A stretch of DNA of 59,324 nt from Butyrivibrio sp. (GCA_024692165.1 JAILMY010000085.1:1-59324); one strand, 5' to 3'. Positions 35,389-43,851 are shown, counted from the first letter of the stretch. Made by a program: numbers and translations. The notes: a model not told the origin generated them from the sequence alone.

Positions 35389-35437
35389 AATCTATTTTTA
35401 ATCTGATTTTAATCTTTCAAAAATCTTATATTAATCT
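35389..35437 (+). promoter_or_regulatory. Five AATCT boxes at exact 11-bp spacing
   Basis: AATCT occurs at 35389, 35400, 35411, 35422 and 35433, each followed by six AT-rich bases. Arrays of short direct repeats every 11 bp are the usual binding sites of OmpR/PhoB-type regulators, and the operon just downstream encodes one. The last box ends 8 bases before a TATCAT -10 candidate, so the array covers the -35 region. Confidence 0.7.
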
Positions 35438-35445
35438 AGGGTGTG

Positions 35446-35451
35446 TATCAT
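35446..35451 (+). promoter_or_regulatory. Candidate -10 box of the UBA-regulator-kinase operon
   Basis: TATCAT follows the five-box array, with no -35 match at the usual distance. This suits an activator-dependent promoter. Another TATAAT lies at 35355-35360 before the array; from that start the array would be inside the transcript. Confidence 0.4.
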
Positions 35452-35492
35452 TTCAGATATCAAATGAACAAACAATATTTGAATATCTGAAA
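35451..35492 (+). repeat. Inverted repeat in the leader of the UBA-DUF4342 gene
   Basis: TTTCAGATAT at 35451-35460 is the exact complement of ATATCTGAAA at 35483-35492; AAAT/ATTT extends the pairing inward after a 1-2 base bulge. The right arm ends just before the AGAGAGG binding site, so folding could affect translation. No T-run follows, so it is not a terminator. Confidence 0.55.
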
Positions 35493-35507
35493 GAGAGGTA
35501 AAAATTT

Positions 35508-36065
35508 ATGGAAAACTTTGAAAAGGTTGAAAAGCTCAGAGAGAAGACCGGCGTATCCTACGAGGATGCAAAAAAGGTTCTGGAGGAGAACAATTACGAT
35601 ATGCTTGAAGCAATTATCGCATTGGAGCGTCAGGGTAAGGTAGCAGAGCCAAAGACCGGCAAATATACAGCCGGAGCGAGTCAGGATATGGAAAACGTTA
35701 AGAAGTTTGAGCTTGCACAGAGCCAGTACGAAGATGACTGCAAGAAGAATAACTTCAAGGAAGGCTTCAAGAAAATAGGTGACTTCATAAAGACATTATT
35801 CCACAAGAGTCTTGAGATTAACTTCTGCATCAACAAGAATGGCCAGAGCATTGCAAATGTGCCGCTTCTTGTACTGGTACTTCTTTTACTTGGATTTTTC
35901 TGGATCACACTTCCACTGATCGTTATCGGGCTGTTCTTTGGAATAACCTACAGTTTTACAGGTGTGGACAAGGTGGTTGTAGATGTTAACGATGTTTGCA
36001 ACAAGGCATCACAGACTGCTGAGAATATCAAAAACGAATTCAAAAAGGATGAAGAGCAAAACTGA
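35508..36065 (+). CDS. UBA-like (TS-N) + DUF4342 membrane protein
   Basis: A 185-residue protein. Residues 1-45 form a UBA/TS-N-like helical domain (KLREKTGVSYEDAKKVLEE, then MLEAIIALERQGK). After a charged linker the DUF4342 domain (about 85-150) has HKSLEINFCINKNGQ, NVPLLVLVL and a membrane hairpin of two helices. The tail is charged. It is the first gene of an operon with a response regulator and a kinase, its stop overlapping the regulator start (TGATG). A role as a membrane sensor or effector for the kinase is a guess from context. Confidence 0.82.
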   Translation: MENFEKVEKLREKTGVSYEDAKKVLEENNYDMLEAIIALERQGKVAEPKTGKYTAGASQDMENVKKFELAQSQYEDDCKKNNFKEGFKKIGDFIKTLFHKSLEINFCINKNGQSIANVPLLVLVLLLLGFFWITLPLIVIGLFFGITYSFTGVDKVVVDVNDVCNKASQTAENIKNEFKKDEEQN

Positions 36066-36748
36066 TGAGCAAAATACTAATCGTAGAAGATGAAGCACAA
36101 TTGGCACGTTTTATCGAACTTGAACTGATGCATGAGGGAAATTTTGTGGATAAAGCGGAGGACGGTAGGAGCGGCCTTGATATGGCTCTATCAAACGATT
36201 ATGATTTGATTCTTTTAGATGTTATGCTGCCGTGCATCAATGGCTTTGAGGTACTAAGAAGAGTACGGGCAAAAAAGGATACACCTGTAATCCTGGTAAC
36301 TGCAAGAGATGCGGTCATGGATAAGGTATCCGGCCTTGATGCCGGGGCAGATGACTATATCACTAAACCCTTTGCTATTGAAGAGCTTCTGGCGCGTATC
36401 AGAGTAGCTTTGAAGAGAAAGGGCAGTACTGTCGCTGCCACAAGGCAGCTATCAATAAATAATGTGATGATAGATCTGGACAGACATGAAGTCACTGCAG
36501 ACGGCAATCCGGTTGAGCTTACCAACTATGAGTTTGAACTGTTAAGAATTCTTATGGAAAATTGTAACATAGTCCTGGATAGAGAGCGCCTTATAGGCGA
36601 AATCTGGGGCTATGATTATGATGGAGAAACTAACGTGGTAGACGTATATATCAGGCATCTGCGCACAAAGATAGATGACAAATATGGCATCAAGCTTATT
36701 CAGACGGTAAGAGGGGTCGGATACGTTATCAAAGAAGGCCAATCATGA
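36065..36748 (+). CDS. OmpR/PhoB-family response regulator
   Basis: A 227-residue regulator. Receiver domain: VEDEAQLAR, phosphoacceptor Asp52 in LILLDVMLP, LVTARD and TKPFAIEELLARI. C-terminal winged helix: LTNYEFELLRIL, WGYDYDGETNVVDVYIRHLRTKI, TVRGVGYVI. It overlaps both neighbours, so the three genes are translationally coupled. The 11-bp array upstream of the operon is a likely self-regulatory site. Confidence 0.95.
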   Translation: MSKILIVEDEAQLARFIELELMHEGNFVDKAEDGRSGLDMALSNDYDLILLDVMLPCINGFEVLRRVRAKKDTPVILVTARDAVMDKVSGLDAGADDYITKPFAIEELLARIRVALKRKGSTVAATRQLSINNVMIDLDRHEVTADGNPVELTNYEFELLRILMENCNIVLDRERLIGEIWGYDYDGETNVVDVYIRHLRTKIDDKYGIKLIQTVRGVGYVIKEGQS

Positions 36749-37977
36749 ATAATAGTATAAGCAAACGTACATCATCAATTGCAAGAGGCATAAATACAGC
36801 TTTCTGGTTTAATAAACTGAAGGCTTTTTTTACTATAGATTTGTTGATCATTCTGGTTTCTTTTGGATTATTCGGCTACAGGAGTTTCCAGACAATACCG
36901 GAGGATGGAATTGTCAGGAGTTTTTCAATAACCGGTGAGAGCTACAATAGCGTTGTCCTTAATTTATTCACTGACAGTGCGCTGTATGACTTCCCCATGG
37001 GTGATTATATCTATTTTACAGGGATAGTCCTGAGTTCTGCCGTAGCCTATCAGCTTCTGAATCTCCTTTTTTCCCTGACCCATACTGCCAGGATAAGGAG
37101 AAAGCTTAGACCCTTGAATGAACTGGCACTGCAGGCCGAGGCCATAAGCGAGGTACCCCTTGATACCACGAAATTCGAGGAGCTGGAAGAAGCTATTTTA
37201 AAGGTTCCTGCTGACAGCAACGGAGCAAAGATATCTACGGGAGATCAGGATCTTGCCAGTATAGAAACTGCCCTTAACAATCTTTTGTACAGAATGCAGG
37301 AAGCCAGAATGCAGCAGGCAAGATTTGTTGATGATGCTTCCCATGAGCTGAGGACTCCTATAGCGGTTATTCAGGGCTATGTAAATATGCTGGACCGCTG
37401 GGGCAAGGATGATCCGGCTGTCCTTGATGAATCAATCCAGGCTATCAAGAATGAATCCGAGAATATGAAGGAACTCATTGATCAGCTTCTTTTCCTGGCA
37501 AGAGGTGATAACGGCCGACAGAAGCTGGCTATGGAGAGGATCGATCTGGCTGAAATAATGAGAGAGGTCTGGGAAGAGTCGACAATGATAGATCCTGATC
37601 ACAAATATCTTTTTGAAGATAATGAGAATTGCTTTATAAATGGTGATCCGGCCATGATCAAGCAGTCTATAAGGATTTTTGTCCAAAATGCTGCCAAGTA
37701 CTCTGATAAAGGCAATAATATAAAGCTTTCAGCTAAAAACAACGGAAGCAGTGCCTCTTACGCCGTTCAGGATGAAGGTATCGGTATAGCAGGCGATGAG
37801 CTCAGCCATATTTTTGAGCGATTTTATAGATCTGACAAGGCAAGAAGTTCGTCCACCGGAGGCTCCGGACTTGGCCTTTCCATTGCAAAATGGATCATAG
37901 ATGCACATAAAGGTACTGTAGAAGTTATTTCCCGCCAGGAGATAGGAACGAGGATAACAGTGTCATTTCCAAATTAA
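36745..37977 (+). CDS. Sensor histidine kinase (HisKA/HATPase)
   Basis: A 410-residue kinase with two membrane helices (about residues 30-50 and 92-115) around a short extracellular loop. The HisKA box is DDASHELRTPIAVIQGY (His200); the ATPase domain shows FVQNAAKYSD, DEGIGIAGDELSHIFERFYR and GGSGLGLSIAKWI. The long segment 120-190 has no recognised HAMP. It starts inside the regulator stop (ATGA). The short loop suggests an intramembrane or envelope-stress type sensor; the UBA-DUF4342 protein may be its partner. Confidence 0.94.
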   Translation: MNNSISKRTSSIARGINTAFWFNKLKAFFTIDLLIILVSFGLFGYRSFQTIPEDGIVRSFSITGESYNSVVLNLFTDSALYDFPMGDYIYFTGIVLSSAVAYQLLNLLFSLTHTARIRRKLRPLNELALQAEAISEVPLDTTKFEELEEAILKVPADSNGAKISTGDQDLASIETALNNLLYRMQEARMQQARFVDDASHELRTPIAVIQGYVNMLDRWGKDDPAVLDESIQAIKNESENMKELIDQLLFLARGDNGRQKLAMERIDLAEIMREVWEESTMIDPDHKYLFEDNENCFINGDPAMIKQSIRIFVQNAAKYSDKGNNIKLSAKNNGSSASYAVQDEGIGIAGDELSHIFERFYRSDKARSSSTGGSGLGLSIAKWIIDAHKGTVEVISRQEIGTRITVSFPN

Positions 37978-38011
37978 ATGTATATTTTAAAATCATACAA
38001 AACCCCTATTT

Positions 38012-38042
38012 ATCTGCACTTGCCACAAGTGCAGATTTTTTT
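38012..38042 (+). terminator. Intrinsic terminator after the kinase operon
   Basis: ATCTGCACTTG at 38012-38022 pairs perfectly with CAAGTGCAGAT at 38026-38036, loop CCA, then a T run. The stretch from here to 38320 otherwise holds AT-rich DNA and the relic at 38168; no complete gene is visible. Confidence 0.88.
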
Positions 38043-38167
38043 GTGCCCTTAAAAACGTTTGATATTTTATGCATTTTTAATAAATGTGCATTTTATGCGT
38101 GACAAAATATTTATCTCGATAGTTTTATCGTACCTGTTATTCAGGAAAAAGGAACCGGATTTCTGAG

Positions 38168-38242
38168 TTAAGCGCCAACTTTCAGGCTTTCTTTATAAGC
38201 GCTGGGAGTTATGCCTTCATATGGCAGCTCTTTTAAAATGCC
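38168..38242 (-). pseudogene. C-terminal relic of an AraC-type regulator (tentative)
   Basis: On the minus strand the last codons before a TAA read GILKELPYEGITPSAYKES and end KVGA. GITPSAYKES matches the very end of AraC-family HTH domains (GMTPSEYR type). The expected HTH helices are not found upstream, although the frame stays open for some 40 codons, so this is a fragment. The match is short. Confidence 0.35.
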
Positions 38243-38319
38243 TGTATTTATCACAGTTTGAACATATTTTAAATGTACAATCATTTATAGATAGTTATTA
38301 CACATCTCAGGAGAAATCT

Positions 38320-39168
38320 ATGGACAATAAAGAAGAATTAAAGAAGATCATACTCGAAAAAGTCAGGAATGAAATTCAGCTGGATGTTCAAAGCAGTAAT
38401 GATAGTGTTACTGTTACATCCAGTAAGATAGGAGGAAAACCTTCTGTTCCGGAGGGATTTGTGTGGCCTACATATCATGCGGATTATCTGGAGAAGGATG
38501 AACCACTGGCATTTCTTGCACAGTTCAATCTTGAAGAGTTAGCCCCGTATGATAAAGATGGGCTTTTTCCAAAGAAAGGTATGTTAAGTTTCTTTTACTG
38601 TCTTCTTGAGGATGACTTACTGTGGGGAACAGATCCGAGAGATAAAGGATCTGCAAGAGTGTTTTACTTTGAGGATGCTACGTGCCTAAAGCCTATAGAC
38701 TTTCCTGAAGGAGCATATGAAGGCGGAAAGATTACCGAAAAAGCTGTGATGTTCAAGGCGCATGACAGCTATCCTACATTTGATTTTTTGTATGATCTCT
38801 GTGGAGGCTTTGACTCTGATCTGTATCATGAATGCTTGACTGAACTTGGATACATAAATGACTGTTTATATAATGATAAGCTCTTGGGATATGCAGAATA
38901 TGTTCAGCACAGCGAAGAAGCTATTTGTGAAAAGATGTACTTGGGATTTGATGCAACAAATCCTCCCGGTCAGGTAATAACGGATGAGGACAAAAAGGCT
39001 TTCGTTGAAGGGAGCGTAAACTGGGTGCAGCTCTTTCAGTTAGATCCTGAGAATGAGAGTTTTGATGAAATGATGTGTATAGATGGTTTTATTCATTTCT
39101 TTATACGCAAAGAAGATCTTAAGAATTTTAACTTTGACGACATTCAATATATTGTTGAGTGTGGTTAA
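38320..39168 (+). CDS. DUF1963 (YwqG-like) protein
   Basis: A 282-residue cytoplasmic protein of the DUF1963 family: SKIGGKPSVPEGFVWP, PLAFLAQFNLEELAPYD, GMLSFFYC, ending DDIQYIVECG. Further family marks are LLGYAEYVQ and WVQLFQLD. Members often accompany toxin or secretion loci, but no such genes are seen here. The ATG at 38320 is chosen because AGGAG lies just upstream; the frame is open to 38221. Confidence 0.85.
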   Translation: MDNKEELKKIILEKVRNEIQLDVQSSNDSVTVTSSKIGGKPSVPEGFVWPTYHADYLEKDEPLAFLAQFNLEELAPYDKDGLFPKKGMLSFFYCLLEDDLLWGTDPRDKGSARVFYFEDATCLKPIDFPEGAYEGGKITEKAVMFKAHDSYPTFDFLYDLCGGFDSDLYHECLTELGYINDCLYNDKLLGYAEYVQHSEEAICEKMYLGFDATNPPGQVITDEDKKAFVEGSVNWVQLFQLDPENESFDEMMCIDGFIHFFIRKEDLKNFNFDDIQYIVECG

Positions 39169-39199
39169 TTATTTTATCAGACGGAGATGGCTTCCTAAA

Positions 39200-39916
39200 A
39201 TGTGGTTATGGATCATTGCGACGATCAGTGCATTTTATATAAAAGGTTTATGTGGATTTGCCAATACACTGGTGTTTACTTCTGTTCTAGGATTTGGGGA
39301 AAATAATGTAATAATATCACCGGTTGAGCTCATTCTGGGGTATCCTACTAATCTGATATTGACTTGGGAAAATAGAAAAGAGCTTAAGAAGCAGGTCTTT
39401 ATTCCCTTGTCGATTCTGGTTTTGGCAGGAAGTATTCCCGGGGCATTTTTGCTTAAGAATGTTGATTCCGGAATTATAAAAATAGTATTTGGTGTGGTCA
39501 TAATACTTCTTGGAACGGAGATGTACTTCAGGGAAACCAGAGATGTACGCATTAAGAAATCCAATGTTTTACTTGGGATTATTGGAGTTTTATCAGGGGT
39601 ATTATGCGGACTTTTTGGCGTAGGAGCACTCCTTGCTGCCTATATCGGAAGAGTAACTAAATCCAGCAGTGAGTTCAAAGCAAATATTAGTGCAGTGTTT
39701 ATCGTTGAAAATACATTTAGGATTATCCTATATAGTATTCTGGGGATTATTTCGTCAGCAAGTCTTAAGCAGGCAATTGTTTTGATGCCTTTTATGCTTC
39801 TGGGACTGTTTATGGGCGTTATGAGCGGAAAAGTGATGGATGATAAGCTGGTAAAGCGCATCGTAATAATATTATTGATTATCTCCGGCATAGCATTGAT
39901 TACAAGGAATTTATAA
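39200..39916 (+). CDS. TSUP (TauE/SafE) family membrane transporter
   Basis: About 238 residues with seven or eight membrane helices. KGLCGFANTLVFTSVLGF and the second-half GVLCGLFGVGALLAAYIGR are the two TSUP repeats; HKD-like charged loops follow. Such proteins export sulfite, sulfonates or similar small anions. The ATG at 39200 is tentative: the binding site is weak, and the frame is open upstream into the DUF1963 gene. Confidence 0.8.
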   Translation: MWLWIIATISAFYIKGLCGFANTLVFTSVLGFGENNVIISPVELILGYPTNLILTWENRKELKKQVFIPLSILVLAGSIPGAFLLKNVDSGIIKIVFGVVIILLGTEMYFRETRDVRIKKSNVLLGIIGVLSGVLCGLFGVGALLAAYIGRVTKSSSEFKANISAVFIVENTFRIILYSILGIISSASLKQAIVLMPFMLLGLFMGVMSGKVMDDKLVKRIVIILLIISGIALITRNL

Positions 39917-39927
39917 AAGGGAGCTCT

Positions 39928-40045
39928 ATGAAGAATAGAAGGACATTTAGATAATCCTGCACCGATTCCTGAGGATAATGAAATGTATGCTGAGGGAAAA
40001 AGACAGGTTATGATCTATCGATTTGATTTAAAGCAGGATTTATGA
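39928..40045 (+). pseudogene. Short unrecognised gene relic
   Basis: AGGGAG and an ATG at 39928 start a frame that stops after nine codons. One base over, a frame reads HLDNPAPIPEDNEMYAEG then KRQVMIYRFDLKQDL and stops at 40045. This looks like one coding sequence with a frameshift, or the two ends of a deleted gene. I do not recognise the family. Confidence 0.35.
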
Positions 40046-40142
40046 CCATTGTCGGGTGAGCATAAACGGAAAACCGCACCATTTCATAGTTTCATATGTT
40101 TTATTTTATAAATACTTAAGATTTACGGTACATAAGGGGTGC

Positions 40143-40148
40143 TATAAT
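40143..40148 (+). promoter_or_regulatory. TATAAT box before the 40.2-kb lipoprotein
   Basis: TATAAT 55 bases before the ATG; the -35 region is weak. The stretch 40046-40202 shows nothing else. Confidence 0.4.
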
Positions 40149-40202
40149 GTGTCTGTTGTGTATTGTGGGTTGGAAAAATAAAACTTATGAAGAGGAGAAA
40201 CT

Positions 40203-41351
40203 ATGAAAAAGAGATTGTTTTTAGTAATGATGGTGAGCACTTTAGCGCTTCAGATGATGGCATGCGGAGCAGAGACAGCACCGGCAACTGAGGAGACTCA
40301 GATTGCAGAGGATGCTACACCTGAAGCAGCAACAGTTGAGAATGCTCAGATTGCAAATCCTTGGAAAGATATCACAGAGGACGAGGCATATCAGCTTGTT
40401 CCCAATGGCTTCAGTGCTCCTGAGGGCGCTACAAACGTTAAGTGGAGCGCATGCGGTGACTGTGATCCTATGAGCACAGTTCTTCCGGGAACTCTTGTAC
40501 AGATGGCATTCGACCTTGACGGAATGAGCTATGTTGCCAGAGAGCAGAATGTTGGCGACACAAACACAGATATTTCCGGCATGTATTATGACTGGACAGT
40601 AACCGATGACATCACCCTGACCGGATGGGCAGGCGGACAGATGCCGGCTACTTACAGCCGCTTTGTAGGCGACAGTGAATCAGCTGATGTTATCAACTGG
40701 TATGACTTTGAGACAGGTGCTGCTTACTCACTTTCTACAGTAGCCAAGGACCTTGAGGGCTTTGATCTTCAGGCAATTGCTGAAGCTATCTATGATCCGG
40801 CAAAGCAGATTGGCGCAAACATACCTGATGATGAAGATGCGCACGTGCCAATGGACATCACAGGATGCGATACATTCACAAATATTGTTGATAAGCTTCA
40901 GCCCGGTCAGGCATACGCAAATGCACAGATCTGCCATCAGGATGTTCTTTTAGTTTCAGATTACACATATGATTACGACGGTGATGGTAAGCGCATGGTA
41001 GCAATTGACGCTGACATCTATACATATGATGCAGATGGAAAGCTTCTTTATCTTGGATATGTAACAGCAGGCGGTACGGCTTATCCTCTCGCTGTAGACG
41101 ATAGAAATCTCTATGTGGGAAGCAATCACTGGATGAAGAAAATGATCACCACAGAGTACAACATATTAGCTGTTGATGAGGCAGCAACCGTTGAGTACGA
41201 TACAGACGGAAATGCTACATATTATCACACCTCAGAGGTTGCTACAGTTAACCAGGATCCTGAAGGAAAGGTTGAAGACGATACATGGCTTAACCTCTTC
41301 TTTGAGAATTATGCAAACGCAGAAATAATTGAATTTAATGTCGTACAGTAA
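40203..41351 (+). CDS. Two-domain lipoprotein with the shared uncharacterised domain (copy 3 of 3)
   Basis: A 382-residue lipoprotein (MMAC lipobox). Residues 50-205 form a beta-rich domain (EDEAYQLVPNGFSAPEGA, VQMAFDLDGMSYVARE, DISGMYYDWTVTDDI, GDSESADVINWYDFETG) that I have seen repeatedly in Lachnospiraceae lipoproteins. Residues 220-382 match copies at 2325 and 33650: CDTFTNIVDKL, AYANAQI, DVLLVSDYTYDYDG, YLGYVTAGGTAYPL, YDTDGNATYY, ending EFNVVQ. GAGGAG precedes the ATG. The function is unknown. Confidence 0.88.
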   Translation: MKKRLFLVMMVSTLALQMMACGAETAPATEETQIAEDATPEAATVENAQIANPWKDITEDEAYQLVPNGFSAPEGATNVKWSACGDCDPMSTVLPGTLVQMAFDLDGMSYVAREQNVGDTNTDISGMYYDWTVTDDITLTGWAGGQMPATYSRFVGDSESADVINWYDFETGAAYSLSTVAKDLEGFDLQAIAEAIYDPAKQIGANIPDDEDAHVPMDITGCDTFTNIVDKLQPGQAYANAQICHQDVLLVSDYTYDYDGDGKRMVAIDADIYTYDADGKLLYLGYVTAGGTAYPLAVDDRNLYVGSNHWMKKMITTEYNILAVDEAATVEYDTDGNATYYHTSEVATVNQDPEGKVEDDTWLNLFFENYANAEIIEFNVVQ

Positions 41352-41630
41352 GTGGAGACTATTAAAGGATTTACAGATTCCATGGGCATAGAGATCAAAG
41401 TTGACGATCGCTTCAGAGAAAGAGAAAATGGCGCTCCGGATCAGGGGCTACGTCCTCATCCGGAGAGATGGAAGTCCGAGAATTGGGATGCTGAGTGGGG
41501 CGAATCCGTAGAGAGCGTTAGGAAGCGCAATATGGAAGCTCTGATGGACTGGATGCCCAACATTGTTGAAATAGTATTTAACGGAAAAGAAGCTGTGGAA
41601 ATAAATGAACTGGCTCATGTGGCAGTTTAG
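41352..41630 (+). pseudogene. Probable internal piece of a histidine phosphatase gene
   Basis: A 92-codon frame opening with GTG directly after the lipoprotein stop and without a ribosome binding site. GIEIKVDDRFRERENG and ESVRKRNMEALMDWM resemble the middle of histidine phosphatases (the segment after the second catalytic Arg). The RHGE start and the HGG end are absent, and the tail (FNGKEAVEINELAHVAV) follows abruptly. It is best read as a deleted gene. The family call is moderate. Its TAG overlaps the stop of the convergent radical SAM gene. Confidence 0.45.
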
Positions 41631-42229
41631 TTATTGCTGAATTTTCTGATCCTAAGAGGAATATCATGTTCATTAGACAGGGCTATGCACCTGTCTTTTT
41701 CCTCTTCAGGGAGAACATCTACAATAGACCAACGGACATCTCCGATAACCTCTCTGCATCTTTTGGTGAATTCCAGCATATTTTCAAAGCCATTGTTAAG
41801 AATTGGTCTTGTAACATCCTCATATTCCTTTTTTGAAGGAGCGTTAAGACTTACAGAGACACTGTCTATGACTTCAGATAATTCGGGAACTATATCATGT
41901 CCATTTTCTGCTGAACCCTGTCCATTAGTATTGAGCCTGGTTTTAAGCCCCTTTTCCTTTTTGGCATAAGCGGCGGCATCAAGAAGAATATCCAGCTGGC
42001 ATGTGGGCTCACCATAGCCGCAGAATACAAGTTCCTTATACCCTGTAAAATCAAAGTTCTTAATTGCCTCCAGAACCTCTTCTCTGGATGGATTCACCTG
42101 ATGCCACAAAGTTTCGGCATCACCGACACCATCTTTTACGAATCTGATGCAAAAAGTACAGCGGCAATTACATTTGTTGGTTATATTGGCATATACAGAG
42201 TCTTTGTAAGTGTAGATTATATCAGCCAT
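41627..42229 (-). CDS. Radical SAM protein, TatD-associated type
   Basis: A 200-residue protein with the cluster-binding CNCRCTFC (CxxxCxxC) near the start, ELVFCGYGEPT, TRLNTNGQG and VSVSLNAPSKKEY. The size and pattern fit the small radical SAM proteins linked to TatD nucleases. The reaction is unknown. It starts inside the end of the ECF component gene, so the two are coupled. Confidence 0.88.
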   Translation of the reverse strand: MADIIYTYKDSVYANITNKCNCRCTFCIRFVKDGVGDAETLWHQVNPSREEVLEAIKNFDFTGYKELVFCGYGEPTCQLDILLDAAAYAKKEKGLKTRLNTNGQGSAENGHDIVPELSEVIDSVSVSLNAPSKKEYEDVTRPILNNGFENMLEFTKRCREVIGDVRWSIVDVLPEEEKDRCIALSNEHDIPLRIRKFSNN

Positions 42230-42743
42230 TTGCCACCTCCACCTTTGACTTGAAACTAACCCTGTCGAGGGTTTTGCCCAGAATCAGGAAAAAGATCATA
42301 CTTCCACCGGATTGTACCAGACCTCCTGTCAGGCCGGAAAGAAACGCTGCCTGAACTCCAAACATAACAGCTTCAGCAATAAAATAACCTGTGTGTGATA
42401 TTAAGTAAGCAATCGCCGGCGCAATGTAATTTCGCCTGTTTAGAATAGTTGATCCTTTGTTTGTAAAAGGAATTACTAAAAGAGCCTTGATGATCACTGT
42501 GGCGAGTGTCCATGCCGGTGCAGTCAAAAGGTCTGCAATACCTCCGCCAATAGCACCTGCAGCCATGGCATAGGGCATAGGCAAAACGGCTGCTGCGAGG
42601 TAAATAATGGTATCGCCGAAATGGACATATCCACCGTTTACTCCCACCGGTATATGGCCGATGTACGCAGTAAAAATAGTGATAAGAGCTGCGAAGATTC
42701 CTGTCAGTGTCAAGTTGTAAATTCTGCTGTTCCTTTTTTTCAT
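42222..42743 (-). CDS. ECF transporter S component, possibly for vitamin B6
   Basis: A 173-residue protein with about five membrane helices. LTGIFAALITIFTAYIGHIPVG, GYVHFGDTIIYLAAAVLPMPYA and GGGIADLLTAPAWTLATVIIK are typical of substrate-binding components that share an energy-coupling module encoded elsewhere. The pyridoxal kinase gene lies 55 bases upstream in the same direction, which suggests vitamin B6 precursors as substrate. GGAGGAGA precedes the ATG. Confidence 0.85.
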   Translation of the reverse strand: MKKRNSRIYNLTLTGIFAALITIFTAYIGHIPVGVNGGYVHFGDTIIYLAAAVLPMPYAMAAGAIGGGIADLLTAPAWTLATVIIKALLVIPFTNKGSTILNRRNYIAPAIAYLISHTGYFIAEAVMFGVQAAFLSGLTGGLVQSGGSMIFFLILGKTLDRVSFKSKVEVANG

Positions 42744-42798
42744 TGTGTCTCCTCCGTTGTAGTATATGTTTTGGCACGATTACTTCGTGATCTTGCCA

Positions 42799-43629
42799 TC
42801 ATGGTATTAGCATCTTGAGGTTTTGCTCATATTCAACGCCTGAATTCGGCGATGTATTCTTTGGCGTGGCCGCGATAGAAGCGTATATAAATCTGCATGC
42901 AAGATCTGCTGCATCAAAAGCTTTTTTCCCGGATAAATATGCACCCAGAAATACTGCTGCAAAAAGATCTCCTGTCCCCGAATAATGTATGTTGTTACTT
43001 CTTGAGGAAATGATCCGACTTTCACCGTTTTCCAAAATAAAGTTACCAACCTCATTTTTTTCTTTCAGGGGTATACCGGTTACTGCTACTATTTTTCCCC
43101 TGTCACCTCCAACCTGCATGGACATTCGATAAATTTCGTCGGTCAAGCTGTCCCCTTTTAGCTTCATTATGGTTTCAGGGTCTTTATCAGCCAAAAGAAT
43201 CAGTTCCGTGAGATTTGGAGTGATGATATCTGCCTCTTTGACCATTTCCCTTATTGTGTAGAGCAGGTCAACCGAGAAATTCTTGTAGGTTCTACCATCG
43301 TCGCCCAGTACAGGATCCACCAGTACCGTAGTGCTACCTGTCTTGAACTGTCTGATAAAATCCAAAGATTCAACCGCCTGTTCCTTGCTCATCATGAAGC
43401 CGGTTATTATTCCGTCAAAGGTCTCAGACTGTTTTTCCCATTCCCTGGCATATTCAGGGATGATGCCTGTCAGATCCTTGCTGTAAAAGGAAGGATAGCC
43501 TGTTTGAGCGCTAAGTACAGCGGTGGGGAGGGGACAACACTGAATTCCCATTGCCGATAAAACAGTCATATCCACGACCAATGAGCATTTTCCAAATCCG
43601 GATAGATCGTTTATTGCTGCAACTTTCAT
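42799..43629 (-). CDS. Pyridoxal/pyridoxamine kinase
   Basis: A 276-residue ribokinase-fold protein of the PdxK/PdxY type: INDLSGFGKCSLVVDMTVLSAMG, VLSAQTGYPSFY, DPVLGDDGRTY, ITPNLTELILL and YSGTGDLFAAVFLGAYL with the catalytic Asp. It makes pyridoxal 5'-phosphate from salvaged vitamin B6. With the ECF component it forms a B6 salvage unit. Confidence 0.9.
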   Translation of the reverse strand: MKVAAINDLSGFGKCSLVVDMTVLSAMGIQCCPLPTAVLSAQTGYPSFYSKDLTGIIPEYAREWEKQSETFDGIITGFMMSKEQAVESLDFIRQFKTGSTTVLVDPVLGDDGRTYKNFSVDLLYTIREMVKEADIITPNLTELILLADKDPETIMKLKGDSLTDEIYRMSMQVGGDRGKIVAVTGIPLKEKNEVGNFILENGESRIISSRSNNIHYSGTGDLFAAVFLGAYLSGKKAFDAADLACRFIYASIAATPKNTSPNSGVEYEQNLKMLIP

Positions 43630-43739
43630 GAGTTCTTTACTCCTTTATCGCTTTGCTATGACAAAGAATATATCTCAAAATTTGGTGCTATTGAAATAGT
43701 CAGTTTTGATTATTTTATTAATATCAGATTGCTATGGTG

Positions 43740-43745
43740 TATAAT
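43740..43745 (+). promoter_or_regulatory. Candidate promoter for the CD3324-like gene
   Basis: TATAAT at 43740-43745, preceded directly by TG, with TTAATA at 43718-43723 sixteen bases upstream. The rest of 43630-43851 shows nothing else. Confidence 0.45.
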
Positions 43746-43851
43746 GAATGCTATGCATTTAAAATTTGTGTAAAGAACACATATAGATATTTGCGATATA
43801 TTTTTTATTAGCTTGGGACGGTATCATGTCTCAAGTAGGGAGGCGATGGCC

